Notes: a model not told the origin generated them from the letters alone. DNA of 29,434 nucleotides from Clostridiales bacterium (GCA_003538975.1 DPQQ01000004.1:150461-179894), one strand, 5' to 3'; numbered from the stretch's first letter, positions 1-8,700 are shown. Program-made: numbers and translations.

Positions 1-349
1 CTATAAGAGAAGGATGAATATTAATGATACGTTTTTCAAACCTTTTCGTAAAACCGGCGCTCAGTATGCTCATAAAACCGGCAAGCACGATAAGGTCGAT
101 TTTTTCCGCAACAAGCACGCGGACAAGCTCGGCCTCCATACCTGCCGCGCCGCCGAATTCGGCTTTGGTTATGCATACGGATTTTATACCTGCGGCTTCG
201 GCTCTCTTTAATGCGTAAGCCGTACGGTTGTTAGATACTACAAGCTTAATAACGCCCGAAGTTATAACGGTATCCCGAGCGTCGATAAGAGCCTGCAGGT
301 TAGTGCCGCCGCCGGAAACAAGCACTGCTATATTGATCTTGTTTCTCAC
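1..349 (-). CDS. purN: Phosphoribosylglycinamide formyltransferase, 5' part (runs off window)
   Basis: This enzyme transfers the formyl group of 10-formyl-THF to GAR, giving FGAR in de novo purine synthesis (cytoplasm). About 116 codons are present and the C-terminal part lies outside the window. The translation begins with an INIAVLVSGGGTNLQAL stretch, the PurN nucleotide-binding start, and the last visible residues are NIHPSLI, the family motif that carries the catalytic Asn and His. The start is a GTG at 349, chosen because AAGGAG sits just upstream (AAGGAGATAAAGTG); an ATG start is not available there. It begins 21 bases after the purM stop, so it is the last visible gene of the pur operon. 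Family assignment is secure; only the partial length limits it. Confidence 0.93.
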   Translation of the reverse strand, partial: MRNKINIAVLVSGGGTNLQALIDARDTVITSGVIKLVVSNNRTAYALKRAEAAGIKSVCITKAEFGGAAGMEAELVRVLVAEKIDLIVLAGFMSILSAGFTKRFEKRIINIHPSLI

Positions 350-370
350 TTTATCTCCTTATCGTAAAGG

Positions 371-1411
371 TCAACGAATTATTATTTTATCGTCCGATTT
401 TATAATTTTGCCGATGATATACGGGCTTTCCCCGTTTTCTCTGAGCACTTCAAGCGACTTTTCCGCATCGTCCGGAGCCACTACTATGCTCATTCCGACG
501 CCCATATTAAAAGTGTTGAACATATCCCTTTCGGAAATGCCTCCCGTCTTTGCTATAAGATCGAATATCGGAAGTACTTTTACGGCGCTGCGCTCAATGT
601 CCGCGCAAAGGCCCGACGGAACGGAACGCGGAATGTTCTCATAAAACCCGCCGCCGGTAATGTGCGATATGCCCTTTACCTTTACTTTGTCAAGCAACGC
701 AAGAACAGGTTTTACGTATATCTTTGTGGGGGTAAGCAACGTTTCGCCTATCGACTTACCGCCAAGCTCGTCAACCGGCAAATTTATGTTGTTATTTTCG
801 ACGTCGAAAACTTTTCTTACGAGTGAAAAGCCGTTAGAGTGAACGCCGCTTGACGGTAAAGCGATAATAACGTCCCCCTCGCGCATGGAAGAATTATCGA
901 TAATTTTCTCTTTATCGACGACTCCGGTGCAATATCCTGCCAGATCATACTCGTCGGGAGGATAAAAGCCGGGCATTTCGGCAGTCTCGCCGCCTATAAG
1001 CGCGGCTCCGGACTGAACGCATCCTTCGCAAACGCCGCTTACGATCGAAGCTATCTTTTCCGGATAATTCTTTCCGCAAGCAATATAATCAAGAAAAAAC
1101 AGCGGTTTTGCGCCGCAGCAGATAATATCGTTAACGCACATTGCAACGCAATCGATACCGACGGTATCGTGCTTGTCCGTTAAAAAGGCTATCTTCAATT
1201 TTGTTCCGACTCCGTCCGTACCGCTTACAAGAACAGGCTTGGATATTCCTGTTAAATCGAGTTCAAAAAGCCCTCCGAAGCCGCCAACGTCGGAGCAAAC
1301 TCCCGGCGTTACGGTTTTTGCGATGTGAGCCTTCATAAGCTCTACCGCCTTGTATCCTGCGGTTATATCAACGCCTGCCGCGGCATAACTGTCAGATTTT
1401 GAGTAGCTCAT
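371..1411 (-). CDS. purM: Phosphoribosylformylglycinamidine cyclo-ligase (AIR synthetase)
   Basis: This enzyme closes the imidazole ring, converting FGAM to AIR with ATP. The protein has 346 residues, the usual PurM length. Visible family blocks are the N-terminal SYAAAGVDITAG, the GTDGVGTKLK loop, GGETAEMPGFY, the GVHSNGFSLVRK segment and ITGGGFYENIPR, in the expected order for the PurM/PurL ATP-binding fold. The start ATG overlaps the purF stop by one base (TAATG), so translation is probably coupled. It lies between purF and purN in the standard Firmicutes pur order. No anomaly was seen. Confidence 0.97.
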   Translation of the reverse strand: MSYSKSDSYAAAGVDITAGYKAVELMKAHIAKTVTPGVCSDVGGFGGLFELDLTGISKPVLVSGTDGVGTKLKIAFLTDKHDTVGIDCVAMCVNDIICCGAKPLFFLDYIACGKNYPEKIASIVSGVCEGCVQSGAALIGGETAEMPGFYPPDEYDLAGYCTGVVDKEKIIDNSSMREGDVIIALPSSGVHSNGFSLVRKVFDVENNNINLPVDELGGKSIGETLLTPTKIYVKPVLALLDKVKVKGISHITGGGFYENIPRSVPSGLCADIERSAVKVLPIFDLIAKTGGISERDMFNTFNMGVGMSIVVAPDDAEKSLEVLRENGESPYIIGKIIKSDDKIIIR

Positions 1412-2853
1412 TATTTATTCTCCTTTTCGTTTGATGTGATTTTGTATTCGAACCTGCTTTTTTCGGTATGTTCCGGCACGGCTGTAGGATAGTCGCCGTC
1501 AAAGCAGGCTGTGCAATATCCGTTGCCCTTAGCTCCGCGAGCAATCTTTTTAACGCTGTCAACACTGAGATATCCGAGGGAATCAACGCCGATTATTCCG
1601 GCTATTTCTTCCGTTTTATAATGACACGCGATAAGATTTTCTCTGGAATCTATATCGGTGCCGTAGTAGCACGGATTCATAAACGGCGGCGCACTGACGC
1701 GCATATGAACTTCCTTTGCGCCTGCTTCGCGCAGTAACTTTACTATTCTTGCGCTTGTAGTTCCGCGTACGATAGAGTCGTCGATAAGAACCACTCTTTT
1801 CCCTTTCACCGTATCTACAATAGGATTAAGCTTAATCCTTACTTTATTTTCACGGCTTTTCTGTCCGGGTGCTATAAAGGTTCTGGCAACGTATTTGTTT
1901 TTAATAAAGCCCAGTTCATACGGTATTCCCGACTGCTTGGAGTAGCCGATTGCGGCGTCGATACCGGAATCCGGCACGCCTATAACGACGTCCGCCGAAG
2001 CAGGATGCTCGACGGCTAAATAAGCGCCGGCCCGCGTTCTCGCCTCATGGACCGAACAGCCGTCTACGACAGAATCCGGTCTTGCAAAGTAAACGTACTC
2101 GAAAACGCACATTCTATGCGGCTTTTTTCCGCAGTGCTTTGTAATACTGCGGACTCCGTTTTTGTCGAACACAACGATTTCGCCGGCATCGATATCTCGT
2201 ATCAGTTCCGCGCCCACGGCGTCAAGCGCACAACTTTCGGAAGCGACAACCCAATCGCCTTCGGGGGTTTTGCCGTAACACAGCGGACGGAAACCGTTCT
2301 CGTCCCTTACGGCAATGAGCTTTGAGGGCGACATTATAACAAGCGAATAGGCGCCTTTTATTCGATCCATCGCGCGGTCGACCGCATCCTCGATAGTCGA
2401 TGTTTTAAGACGTTCTTCGATTATAATGTAGGATATAACTTCCGTATCGGACGTGGTATGAAAAATCGAGCCTTTAAGTTCAAGTTCTCTTCTGAGTTCG
2501 TATGAATTGGTAAGGTTGCCGTTGTGCGCCAGAGCCATTCGTCCCTTAATGTGATTTACAACGATAGGCTGAGCGTTTATTCTGTCCGTTGCTCCCGTAG
2601 TTGCATAACGAACGTGTCCGACCGCCATATTACCGTTTCCGAGCGAAGCAAGTCTCTCGGCAGTGAACACATCGTTCACAAGACCGGTATCCTTATAAAA
2701 ATTAAAAAGCCCGTCGTCGTTTACAACGATTCCGCAAGCTTCCTGCCCTCTGTGCTGTAAAGCAAAAAGGCCATAATAGGTCAGTTGAGCCACATCCTCG
2801 CACTTTGAGCCGTAAATACCGAAAACGCCGCATTCTTCTTTAAGTTGTCCCAT
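1411..2853 (-). CDS. purF: Amidophosphoribosyltransferase, [4Fe-4S] type
   Basis: This is the first committed step of purine synthesis: PRPP plus glutamine gives phosphoribosylamine. The 480-residue protein starts with a seven-residue propeptide followed by CGVFGI, so Cys8 should become the N-terminal nucleophile of the glutaminase domain after processing. The phosphoribosyltransferase domain has the PRPP loop VVLIDDSIVRGTTS at about 354-367. Cysteines at about 249, 395, 447 and 450 match the four iron-sulfur ligands of the Bacillus subtilis type, unlike the cluster-free Escherichia coli enzyme. The start is ATG at 2853 with GGAG upstream. It lies about 70 bases after purC and overlaps purM by one base. 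Confidence 0.97.
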   Translation of the reverse strand: MGQLKEECGVFGIYGSKCEDVAQLTYYGLFALQHRGQEACGIVVNDDGLFNFYKDTGLVNDVFTAERLASLGNGNMAVGHVRYATTGATDRINAQPIVVNHIKGRMALAHNGNLTNSYELRRELELKGSIFHTTSDTEVISYIIIEERLKTSTIEDAVDRAMDRIKGAYSLVIMSPSKLIAVRDENGFRPLCYGKTPEGDWVVASESCALDAVGAELIRDIDAGEIVVFDKNGVRSITKHCGKKPHRMCVFEYVYFARPDSVVDGCSVHEARTRAGAYLAVEHPASADVVIGVPDSGIDAAIGYSKQSGIPYELGFIKNKYVARTFIAPGQKSRENKVRIKLNPIVDTVKGKRVVLIDDSIVRGTTSARIVKLLREAGAKEVHMRVSAPPFMNPCYYGTDIDSRENLIACHYKTEEIAGIIGVDSLGYLSVDSVKKIARGAKGNGYCTACFDGDYPTAVPEHTEKSRFEYKITSNEKENK

Positions 2854-2921
2854 TTGGTTATATCTCCGTTTCTCAAATCGCCTTATCGGGTAAATAAGAG
2901 TAAATATATATAGTTATAGTG

Positions 2922-3632
2922 TTATTCTCCGAAAATCCGCTTCATTATTTCCTGATAAGCGTCCTCGACTCCGCCCAAATCTCTGCGGAAACGATCCTTA
3001 TCGAGCTTTTCATGGGTATCGCAGTCCCAGAAACGACAGGTATCGGGTGAAATTTCGTCGGCAAGAACTATCGTTCCGTCGGACAGCCGACCGAATTCCA
3101 ACTTAAAATCAACAAGGTCTATGTTGAGTTTTTTGAAAAAATCTTTAAGGAAAGCGTTAACCTTAAACGCGAGGGTTTTAATCGTTTCTATTTCCCCGGA
3201 GGTCGCAAGACCTAACGCTAACGCGTGGTAGCTGTTTATAAGCGGATCGCCAAGATCGTCGTTTTTGTATGAAAATTCAATGGTCGGCTGTGCAAAGACA
3301 ATGCCTTCTTCAACTCCGTAACGCTTTGCAAACGAACCGGCGGATATGTTACGGATAATTACTTCAAGCGGAACTATCGAAACCTTTTTAACAAGCGTTT
3401 CGCGATCGCTCAGCTCCTCGATAAAATGAGTGGGAACACCGTCTTTTTCAAGCATGCGCATCATGAAATTGGTAACCCGGTTGTTAATAGCGCCCTTTCC
3501 CGAAATAGTTCCTTTCTTAAGACCGTTAAACGCGGTTGCGTCGTCCTTGTATGAAACGAGCAGTACGTCGGGGTTGTCTGTAGCGAAAACTTTTTTTGCT
3601 TTTCCTTCGTAAATCAATTCTTTCTTTTCCAT
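2922..3632 (-). CDS. purC: SAICAR synthetase
   Basis: This enzyme ligates aspartate to CAIR using ATP, giving SAICAR. The protein has 236 residues from the chosen start, close to family length. It opens with KKELIYEGKAKKVF, has the VPLEVIIRNISAGSF block in the middle, and carries LVDFKLEFGR followed by ADEISPDTCRFWD, the classic PurC signatures. An in-frame GTG three codons upstream (3641) would overlap the ribosome binding site AGAGGTGA, so the ATG at 3632, five bases after that site, is taken as the start. It follows purE by about 24 bases in the same operon. Confidence 0.96.
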   Translation of the reverse strand: MEKKELIYEGKAKKVFATDNPDVLLVSYKDDATAFNGLKKGTISGKGAINNRVTNFMMRMLEKDGVPTHFIEELSDRETLVKKVSIVPLEVIIRNISAGSFAKRYGVEEGIVFAQPTIEFSYKNDDLGDPLINSYHALALGLATSGEIETIKTLAFKVNAFLKDFFKKLNIDLVDFKLEFGRLSDGTIVLADEISPDTCRFWDCDTHEKLDKDRFRRDLGGVEDAYQEIMKRIFGE

Positions 3633-3656
3633 AATGATCACCTCTTTATAATCGTA

Positions 3657-4151
3657 TTAATTTTTAAGCATTTCGTTTACGCGCTCGTCCTTTTTAAGAA
3701 CGGCTTCGGTATCGCGAACTCTTTTGTTTTTAAGTTTTTCGGCAAGATCTTTGTCGTTTACGGCAATTATCTGAGCCGCGAGCAATGCGGCGTTTGCTCC
3801 GCCGCCTATCGCAACTGTCGCAACCGGAATACCGGTCGGCATTTCGACAGTCGAAAGCAAGGCGTCCATACCGTCAAAACAAGGCGACTTGCACGGTATT
3901 CCTATAACCGGCAGAATCGTATTGGCGGCAATAGCCCCCGCAAGATGCGCAGCCATACCTGCAGCCGCTATAATCACGCCGAACCCTTTCTCGCTCGCTC
4001 CGAGCGCAAAGTCGCGTGCCTGGACAGGCGTGCGATGAGCGGAATAGATATGCGCCTCATACGGCACTCCGAGTTCGTCAAGAATTTCCGTCGCTTTTTT
4101 TATTACGGGCAAATCGCTGTCGCTGCCCATAACTATACCGACTTTTTTCAT
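3657..4151 (-). CDS. purE: N5-carboxyaminoimidazole ribonucleotide mutase (class I PurE)
   Basis: This enzyme moves the carboxyl group of N5-CAIR to give CAIR. The protein has 164 residues, typical of class I PurE. The GSDSDLP loop near the N-terminus, SAHRTP, and the AAHLAGAIAANT segment followed by PVIGIP are all present and line the active site in this family. The start is ATG at 4151, eight bases after AGGAGG; a longer frame to 4181 would start inside the terminator tract and before the ribosome binding site. It is the first gene of the operon and lies directly downstream of the riboswitch terminator. No separate purK is visible in the window. Confidence 0.96.
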   Translation of the reverse strand: MKKVGIVMGSDSDLPVIKKATEILDELGVPYEAHIYSAHRTPVQARDFALGASEKGFGVIIAAAGMAAHLAGAIAANTILPVIGIPCKSPCFDGMDALLSTVEMPTGIPVATVAIGGGANAALLAAQIIAVNDKDLAEKLKNKRVRDTEAVLKKDERVNEMLKN

Positions 4152-4184
4152 AATCTCATCCTCCTTGATATGTAAAAACAAAAA

Positions 4185-4221
4185 GGGCGCACTTCAAGCA
4201 TAAAACTCTTAAAGTGCGCCC
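4185..4221 (-). terminator. Leader terminator of the pur operon (riboswitch expression platform)
   Basis: Read on the minus strand, GGGCGCACTT (4221-4212) pairs with AAGTGCGCCC (4194-4185), a perfect ten-base-pair stem with a 17-base loop. It is followed by a T-rich run (TTTTTGTTTTT, 4184-4174) about 20 bases before the purE start. The first arm shares its GGGC with the end of the riboswitch aptamer, so aptamer folding and terminator folding compete. Ligand binding should therefore let transcription continue. Confidence 0.9.
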
Positions 4222-4325
4222 AGACGGTCGGCTCCGAAAAAAGAAATCTTTTCAGAAATCTCCTTAATAATTCTTTGCTCCATTGCAGTACTCTGCAAAA
4301 ATTCCGTCAGTCACAAAGAATTTCC
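4218..4325 (-). promoter_or_regulatory. ZTP (pfl) riboswitch of the pur operon
   Basis: On the minus strand the 5' half has the conserved GTGACTGACGG, and the 3' half ends in GACCGTCTGGGC, which are the two hallmark blocks of the ZTP/ZMP (pfl, RF01750) aptamer. AATTCTTTG (about 4321-4313) pairs with CAAAGAATT (about 4277-4269) to form P1, TTGCAG/CTGCAA forms the small hairpin P2, and ACGG can pair with CCGT in the pseudoknot. The conserved GGAG lies just before the P1 closing strand. ZTP or ZMP signals low 10-formyl-THF and turns on purine and folate genes in known members. It sits right downstream of a promoter and overlaps the purE leader terminator. Confidence 0.92.
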
Positions 4326-4334
4326 AACACCTGC

Positions 4335-4363
4335 ATTGTACAGAAAATTAGCTCGTCTGTCAA
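4335..4363 (-). promoter_or_regulatory. Promoter of the pur operon
   Basis: A consensus -35 box TTGACA (4363-4358) and a -10 box TACAAT (4340-4335) are separated by exactly 17 bases. Transcription would start near 4328, at the 5' edge of the riboswitch. Confidence 0.9.
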
Positions 4364-4614
4364 GTATATTTTTTAATATTCCCCGAGATTTTTTATAATA
4401 TTAAATTACGGCGAAGTAAACTGCTCTTTCTTACCAGTACGCTTCCGGAACCACAACGCATAATAGCGGAATTACAGGCGCGGATACATACTTCCGATAA
4501 CGTCAATCCGTTCGTACCGAGCGATGAACTTTCACGTTTTTTCCGCAGATTCGCACAGACGGAAAAAATTTTTCAAAAGGACTGTCTTTTTAGAAAAACC
4601 GGAAAATTTCCCCC

Positions 4615-4653
4615 TTGCAAAATAAATTATCGCTCTTGTAAAACAAATTATCG
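4615..4653 (+). repeat. Two direct repeats over the promoter of the glycoside hydrolase gene
   Basis: TTGCAAAATAAATTATCG (4615-4632) is repeated at 4636-4653 with two differences, a period of 21 bases or two helical turns. The second copy contains the -35 box. The geometry suits a regulator binding the same face of the helix, which is an inference. The rest of the non-coding stretch 4380-4783 shows nothing else recognisable. Confidence 0.6.
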
Positions 4654-4664
4654 TATGCTATAAT
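4636..4664 (+). promoter_or_regulatory. Promoter of the glycoside hydrolase gene
   Basis: TTGTAA (4636-4641), a 17-base spacer and TATAAT (4659-4664). It lies about 120 bases upstream of the 4784 start and points away from the divergent pur promoter. Confidence 0.75.
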
Positions 4665-4783
4665 GATGTTAATAATCGGATATAAAGAAAGTCGTAAGTT
4701 GCAAAAATTATTCCGCTCTTTCCGATAAACCGATCCGGATTTATTTATAATCCGATCGACTGAAAATACAAGGAGAAAATAAA

Positions 4784-5887
4784 ATGGAAAAACTCGCAAA
4801 AGGACAATGGAGCAAAGAACAAGCCTGGCGGTGGTATAACGACCGGCCATGGATACGCGGTTTTAACGGTTATCCGTCAAATTGCGTAAACCGTATCGCC
4901 ATGTGGCAGGAGTTTGAACACAAAGAAGTTTTTGAGCAAATCGAATACGAATTCAATCTTGCCAAGGAAACGGGATTCAATGCCGTCCGGGCTATAATTC
5001 AGTTTGAATGCTGGTATTATCAGCACGACTCGTTTATGAAAAACCTTGAAGAATATTTTGCTCTTGCCGACAAGTACGGGCTGAAAGTTATGCTTACGTT
5101 AGGAAACGACTGCACGGTTTCAAAAGTAAATTTCAAGCCGGTAGTATTCGGAAAGCAACATATCGATTGGGGTTACCACAGCGGTATCAAAACGGGCCCT
5201 CATTCCGGAGGAACAACCGTACCGGGCTATGCGCTGCTCGACGATCCCGAGATTGAGCCTAAATACTATGAAATGGTCGATGAAATCGCGGCAAAATATT
5301 GTAAAGACGATCGCTTGCAGATCTGGGACGTATGGAACGAACCCGGTAACGGCAACCGAGAAAATCTCAGCCTTAAAGCAATGACAAAATTCTTTGAGAT
5401 AATCCGTTCGCACAACCCTATCCAGCCTCTTACCGCCGACTGCTGGAGATATTCCAAAGACTTAGTGCCGGACCGGGAAATAGAAAAGGCCGCTATTGAA
5501 TTATCCGACGTTATTACTTTTCATTACTACGGCTCGTTCGAAAACATGGTCATTATAATCGAAAATCTGAAAAAATACGGCAGACCGATTATCAATAACG
5601 AGTGGCTTAATCGCATTTCCGGGAACAACGTATGCGAAATATTTCCGTTGTTCTATCTCGAAAAAATCGGCTCTTATCACTGGGGCCTGATCGCAGGTTT
5701 TTCGCAGACATATGAACCTTGGGGGAATTATTATGCGGAATATCTTAAAGAAGGTTCTGATCTGGATTTGACAAAATGGCAACACGACATATATCGTTTT
5801 AACGGTCTTCCTTATGACGTAAAAGAAATCAAAACCATCAAGCGTTTTTGTTCGCTTGCGGCGAAAAAAGAGTCTCTCGAACGATAA
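4784..5887 (+). CDS. GH5-like (clan GH-A) glycoside hydrolase, cytoplasmic
   Basis: This is probably a retaining glycosidase with a TIM-barrel fold that acts on a short sugar chain imported into the cell; the substrate is unknown. In the 367-residue protein WDVWNEPG (about 181-188) supplies the likely acid/base Glu186, and INNEW (about 270-274) supplies the likely nucleophile Glu273. HYYG at 247-250 fits the strand preceding the nucleophile in clan GH-A. There is no signal peptide or binding module, so it should stay in the cytoplasm. The start is ATG at 4784 after AGGAG. It is the only clear plus-strand gene and has its own promoter, with paired repeats over the -35 box. The exact family (GH5 or a neighbour) is not settled. 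Confidence 0.85.
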   Translation: MEKLAKGQWSKEQAWRWYNDRPWIRGFNGYPSNCVNRIAMWQEFEHKEVFEQIEYEFNLAKETGFNAVRAIIQFECWYYQHDSFMKNLEEYFALADKYGLKVMLTLGNDCTVSKVNFKPVVFGKQHIDWGYHSGIKTGPHSGGTTVPGYALLDDPEIEPKYYEMVDEIAAKYCKDDRLQIWDVWNEPGNGNRENLSLKAMTKFFEIIRSHNPIQPLTADCWRYSKDLVPDREIEKAAIELSDVITFHYYGSFENMVIIIENLKKYGRPIINNEWLNRISGNNVCEIFPLFYLEKIGSYHWGLIAGFSQTYEPWGNYYAEYLKEGSDLDLTKWQHDIYRFNGLPYDVKEIKTIKRFCSLAAKKESLER

Positions 5888-6038
5888 TAATCCGAAAAGA
5901 ATTTACGAAAAACTATTTTTAAACATCTCTCCTTTACCTCTTTTTACTCACTCAATATATACGGGAAAGTGTAACATTTTTCTGACCGCCCCCGTTTTTA
6001 GGGTATTTTTCGGGTTTTGATAAACTAAATGCAGAGAA

Positions 6039-6074
6039 AAAAGCAGTCGCTCTTTCGCAAGAATGACTGCTTTT
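6039..6074 (+). terminator. Terminator between the glycoside hydrolase and MATE genes
   Basis: AAAAGCAGTC (6039-6048) pairs with GACTGCTTTT (6065-6074), a ten-base-pair stem with T residues at its 3' edge and A residues at its 5' edge, so it may work in both directions. The rest of 5888-6299 holds only a weaker hairpin (CGCCC 6193-6197 with GGGCG 6214-6218, then CTTTTT); no gene was seen. Confidence 0.7.
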
Positions 6075-6299
6075 CGTGTATTTTAGTATAAATTATGCGT
6101 TTTTTAGCCGATTTCGGACTTATTTCTTCGCCCTCGGACTACGAATATTAGCCTGTATGAATGAGTGCGAATGGTAGGTCAAAGCCCAAAAACGCCCTAT
6201 TTTATACCCTTTCGGGCGCTTTTTCGCTATTTTTGGTTGTTTTTTATTGTGCTTTCGGGTTATTGATATTCCTATCTATTACCGCATGTCTTATTATTT

Positions 6300-7658
6300 T
6301 TAAGGCTCTAAAAACACTCTTATTTTTTTGTTCCCGTCAACATCTAAAACGTTGATTTTCTTTTTCTTCAACAAAAACACATACGCCACGAGAGATACGA
6401 TAGCATCAAACGCATTACCTATACCGAACAATAACGCAATGCCGATAAGCGTAGGTTGCCAAGCCCCACAAAGATATAAGATAAACGCCCCGCCATAATA
6501 AATCGTATTCGTCACAACCGATTCAAACAACATATAGTTGGTTTTACCAAGCCCGTAAAACGTTGAATCGAACACGTTTTGGAAAGCGTAAACCATATAA
6601 AATCCGAGTAACACCATAACGAGTTCAAACAGTTTATCTACGTCGCTAAAATTCAATACGTTTGCCATAAACGGTTTCCAAAGCGGAATGGTAATACACC
6701 ACAAAACGCAAATCGCCAACGTGATAACGAAATATCCAATCGAATTGTTTTTAACAGCGTTTTCGTCCGTTGCCGTTTCACGTTTGATAAGTTCGCCAAG
6801 TTGCAATACGGGGAGCAATAACCAACCCCAAATAAAGTTGTTCGCCACCCAATACGTTCCCTGCTCGCCTACCATATTTACCATACGCACAATCATAAGC
6901 ATATAGGCAATATTTCTAACGAACGATTCCAAACCCGATATTCCGCCGACTTTAGCAAAATCTTTCATCCAACCGAAAGAAAGCTTTGCCTTTTGGAAGA
7001 GTACAATCCCTTCTTTTCTTAATAAGATAATCGCCGTTGCGACAAGTAAAACGTTGACGATGATATTCGAGAACGCAATACCGTTTACGCCAAGATTTAA
7101 CGACACGGGCAAGGTGGAAACCATAAACGTATCGACAAGCAAACACAAAACGAGTTTTACCGTCGTAAGCGCGTAAACGTACTTTTCTTTGCCGAGCGTT
7201 ACCATACCAACCATAATAAAGTTGAACGCAAGTGAGAAAATACTTGCCACGCTTTCAATTCTTATGTAGGTTGCCGAAGCGTCGATAATTGCCTTATCCG
7301 TTGTCATTAAAGAAAGTAGCGGTTTTGCAAGCACTATTATGACAACGGAAAGCACCGTGTATGCGCCAACGGATACAAGCAAGCCCGTCCGCATACGGTT
7401 TGCAAACTTTTTTTTATCCGTTAAAACCTTTCCGATAAAGAAGAATAACGGCAAAACGATTGCTTCGCTCAAAATTTCGTATAAAAGATTTACCCACGAT
7501 AACTGCCCTGCAATCGAAAACGAATATTCGCCAGGGAGTTGTCCTAAAAAGAACACCCGAACCGTTGTATAAATCGTCGGCACCAACCCAAGTACCAATA
7601 ATGCCAAAAACAGTTTATAATTGATTTTACTTAATGATTTTTTAACTTTTGTAAGCAC
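6300..7658 (-). CDS. MATE-family efflux transporter
   Basis: This is a multidrug-type exporter of the MATE/MOP superfamily in the cell membrane, expected to use a Na+ or H+ gradient. The protein has 452 residues with about twelve hydrophobic segments across its length, the standard MATE size. The N-terminal region has the usual helix pair with an acidic residue in helix 2 (YEILSEAIVLPLFFFIGK), and the centre and C-terminus repeat the fold. The start is GTG at 7658 with AAGG seven bases upstream. It follows the 328-residue gene by ten bases, so the two are co-transcribed and both lie behind the leader at 8661-8856. The substrate cannot be read from the sequence. Confidence 0.88.
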   Translation of the reverse strand: MLTKVKKSLSKINYKLFLALLVLGLVPTIYTTVRVFFLGQLPGEYSFSIAGQLSWVNLLYEILSEAIVLPLFFFIGKVLTDKKKFANRMRTGLLVSVGAYTVLSVVIIVLAKPLLSLMTTDKAIIDASATYIRIESVASIFSLAFNFIMVGMVTLGKEKYVYALTTVKLVLCLLVDTFMVSTLPVSLNLGVNGIAFSNIIVNVLLVATAIILLRKEGIVLFQKAKLSFGWMKDFAKVGGISGLESFVRNIAYMLMIVRMVNMVGEQGTYWVANNFIWGWLLLPVLQLGELIKRETATDENAVKNNSIGYFVITLAICVLWCITIPLWKPFMANVLNFSDVDKLFELVMVLLGFYMVYAFQNVFDSTFYGLGKTNYMLFESVVTNTIYYGGAFILYLCGAWQPTLIGIALLFGIGNAFDAIVSLVAYVFLLKKKKINVLDVDGNKKIRVFLEP

Positions 7659-7667
7659 TTTACAACC

Positions 7668-8654
7668 TTAATCCATTTCATCAAAGACAGTTAAACCCAA
7701 AGGATTTTCTATCATTTCTATTTCGTCATAAACAGGCTTTTCAAAATACTTAACATAGTTCCATTGCGCTTCATCGTACTTCTCACCATAAACACAATCG
7801 CAGTATTCTTTAAAAAATTCGGCACACCCATCTAGTAGTTCAATCACTAATTCTTTTGAAAACTTTAAGTACGACATAGCCATATGTCCTTGCTTAAATT
7901 CATTTTCAACTAAAACTTCTGGATAATTCGCTTTTAAATTTTTATAGGTTGACATACTGTTATGCTTAATAAAATGCCAGATCAAATATAATTTATCATG
8001 ATATTTATGATGTTCAAAATCCCTAGCTGTCCCCGTTGCACCTGCAAAATCATACAATGCATTTCTATTAAAATTCTTAACGTCTTTCCCATTTCGAGCC
8101 AAAACATATACCGTTATAGCTTCAACCCTTGACGCCATATAATGAAAAATTTGAGCATAAAGATTACACAAAGTCATAAACTTTTTCTGTCTATATTCAT
8201 TTTCACGCATCATATTTTCCCAATTTGCCCAAGCGTTAGCTCCATTCGGTCCAGATATACCACACATAAAATTATGATAATCACATACATTAACTTTTGT
8301 TGGTTTCTCTACTCGTTCAACGGCTTCATCGATTAATATGACAAATTCTTCTCTCCAATACCTTTTAACTTCTTCTATTTCGCGAACAAAAATATTACAG
8401 TTATAATCATAGTAATCGTATTTGGCGGGAATAAAATAATGTGTCTGTCTTTTATTAATTACATCTATCTGTTCTTTAGTCAATCTTTGTGCTTTCTTAC
8501 TAAACCGAACAGGATCTATTTTTATTATATTATGTCCATTCTTATCTTTTCCACATAAAAACAAACCATAATATCTTGTATCATCCATCTTATAACTTTC
8601 TTCTAATTTACGATACAGATCCAAATTATTTTTTGTCACATTTCTTTTCTTCAT
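7668..8654 (-). CDS. Protein of unknown function upstream of the MATE gene
   Basis: I do not recognise this 328-residue protein. It appears mostly helical, soluble and rich in Tyr, His and Lys, with no signal peptide or membrane segment. A central block contains DFEHHKYHDKLYLIWHFIKHNS, given here as DFEHHKYHDK followed by LYLIWHFIKHNS, dense in His and reminiscent of helical nucleic-acid-binding or HEPN-like proteins, but no motif is decisive. The start is ATG at 8654, eight bases after AGGAG; a longer frame to 8750 runs through the terminator hairpin and is rejected. It is the first gene after the attenuator-like leader and is followed by the MATE gene, so it may be a resistance or stress partner of the exporter. 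Confidence 0.75.
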   Translation of the reverse strand: MKKRNVTKNNLDLYRKLEESYKMDDTRYYGLFLCGKDKNGHNIIKIDPVRFSKKAQRLTKEQIDVINKRQTHYFIPAKYDYYDYNCNIFVREIEEVKRYWREEFVILIDEAVERVEKPTKVNVCDYHNFMCGISGPNGANAWANWENMMRENEYRQKKFMTLCNLYAQIFHYMASRVEAITVYVLARNGKDVKNFNRNALYDFAGATGTARDFEHHKYHDKLYLIWHFIKHNSMSTYKNLKANYPEVLVENEFKQGHMAMSYLKFSKELVIELLDGCAEFFKEYCDCVYGEKYDEAQWNYVKYFEKPVYDEIEMIENPLGLTVFDEMD

Positions 8655-8674
8655 AACCACTCCTAAAAAGAAAA

Positions 8675-8700
8675 AAGACACTCTCCGTAGAAAGTGTCTT
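8675..8700 (-). terminator. Terminator hairpin in the leader of the unknown/MATE operon
   Basis: On the minus strand AAGACACT (8700-8693) pairs with AGTGTCTT (8682-8675), followed by TTTTTTCTTTTT directly before the ribosome binding site of the downstream gene. A terminator between promoter and gene implies conditional read-through. Confidence 0.8.

Noticed and set aside
228..644. A 138-codon open frame on the plus strand opposite purN/purM
   Set aside because: It runs antisense to secure purine genes, has no ribosome binding site or family resemblance, and is explained by codon bias of the opposite strand.
4590..4850. An 86-codon minus-strand frame before the glycoside hydrolase
   Set aside because: It covers the promoter region and overlaps the hydrolase start; the sequence resembles no protein and has no ribosome binding site.
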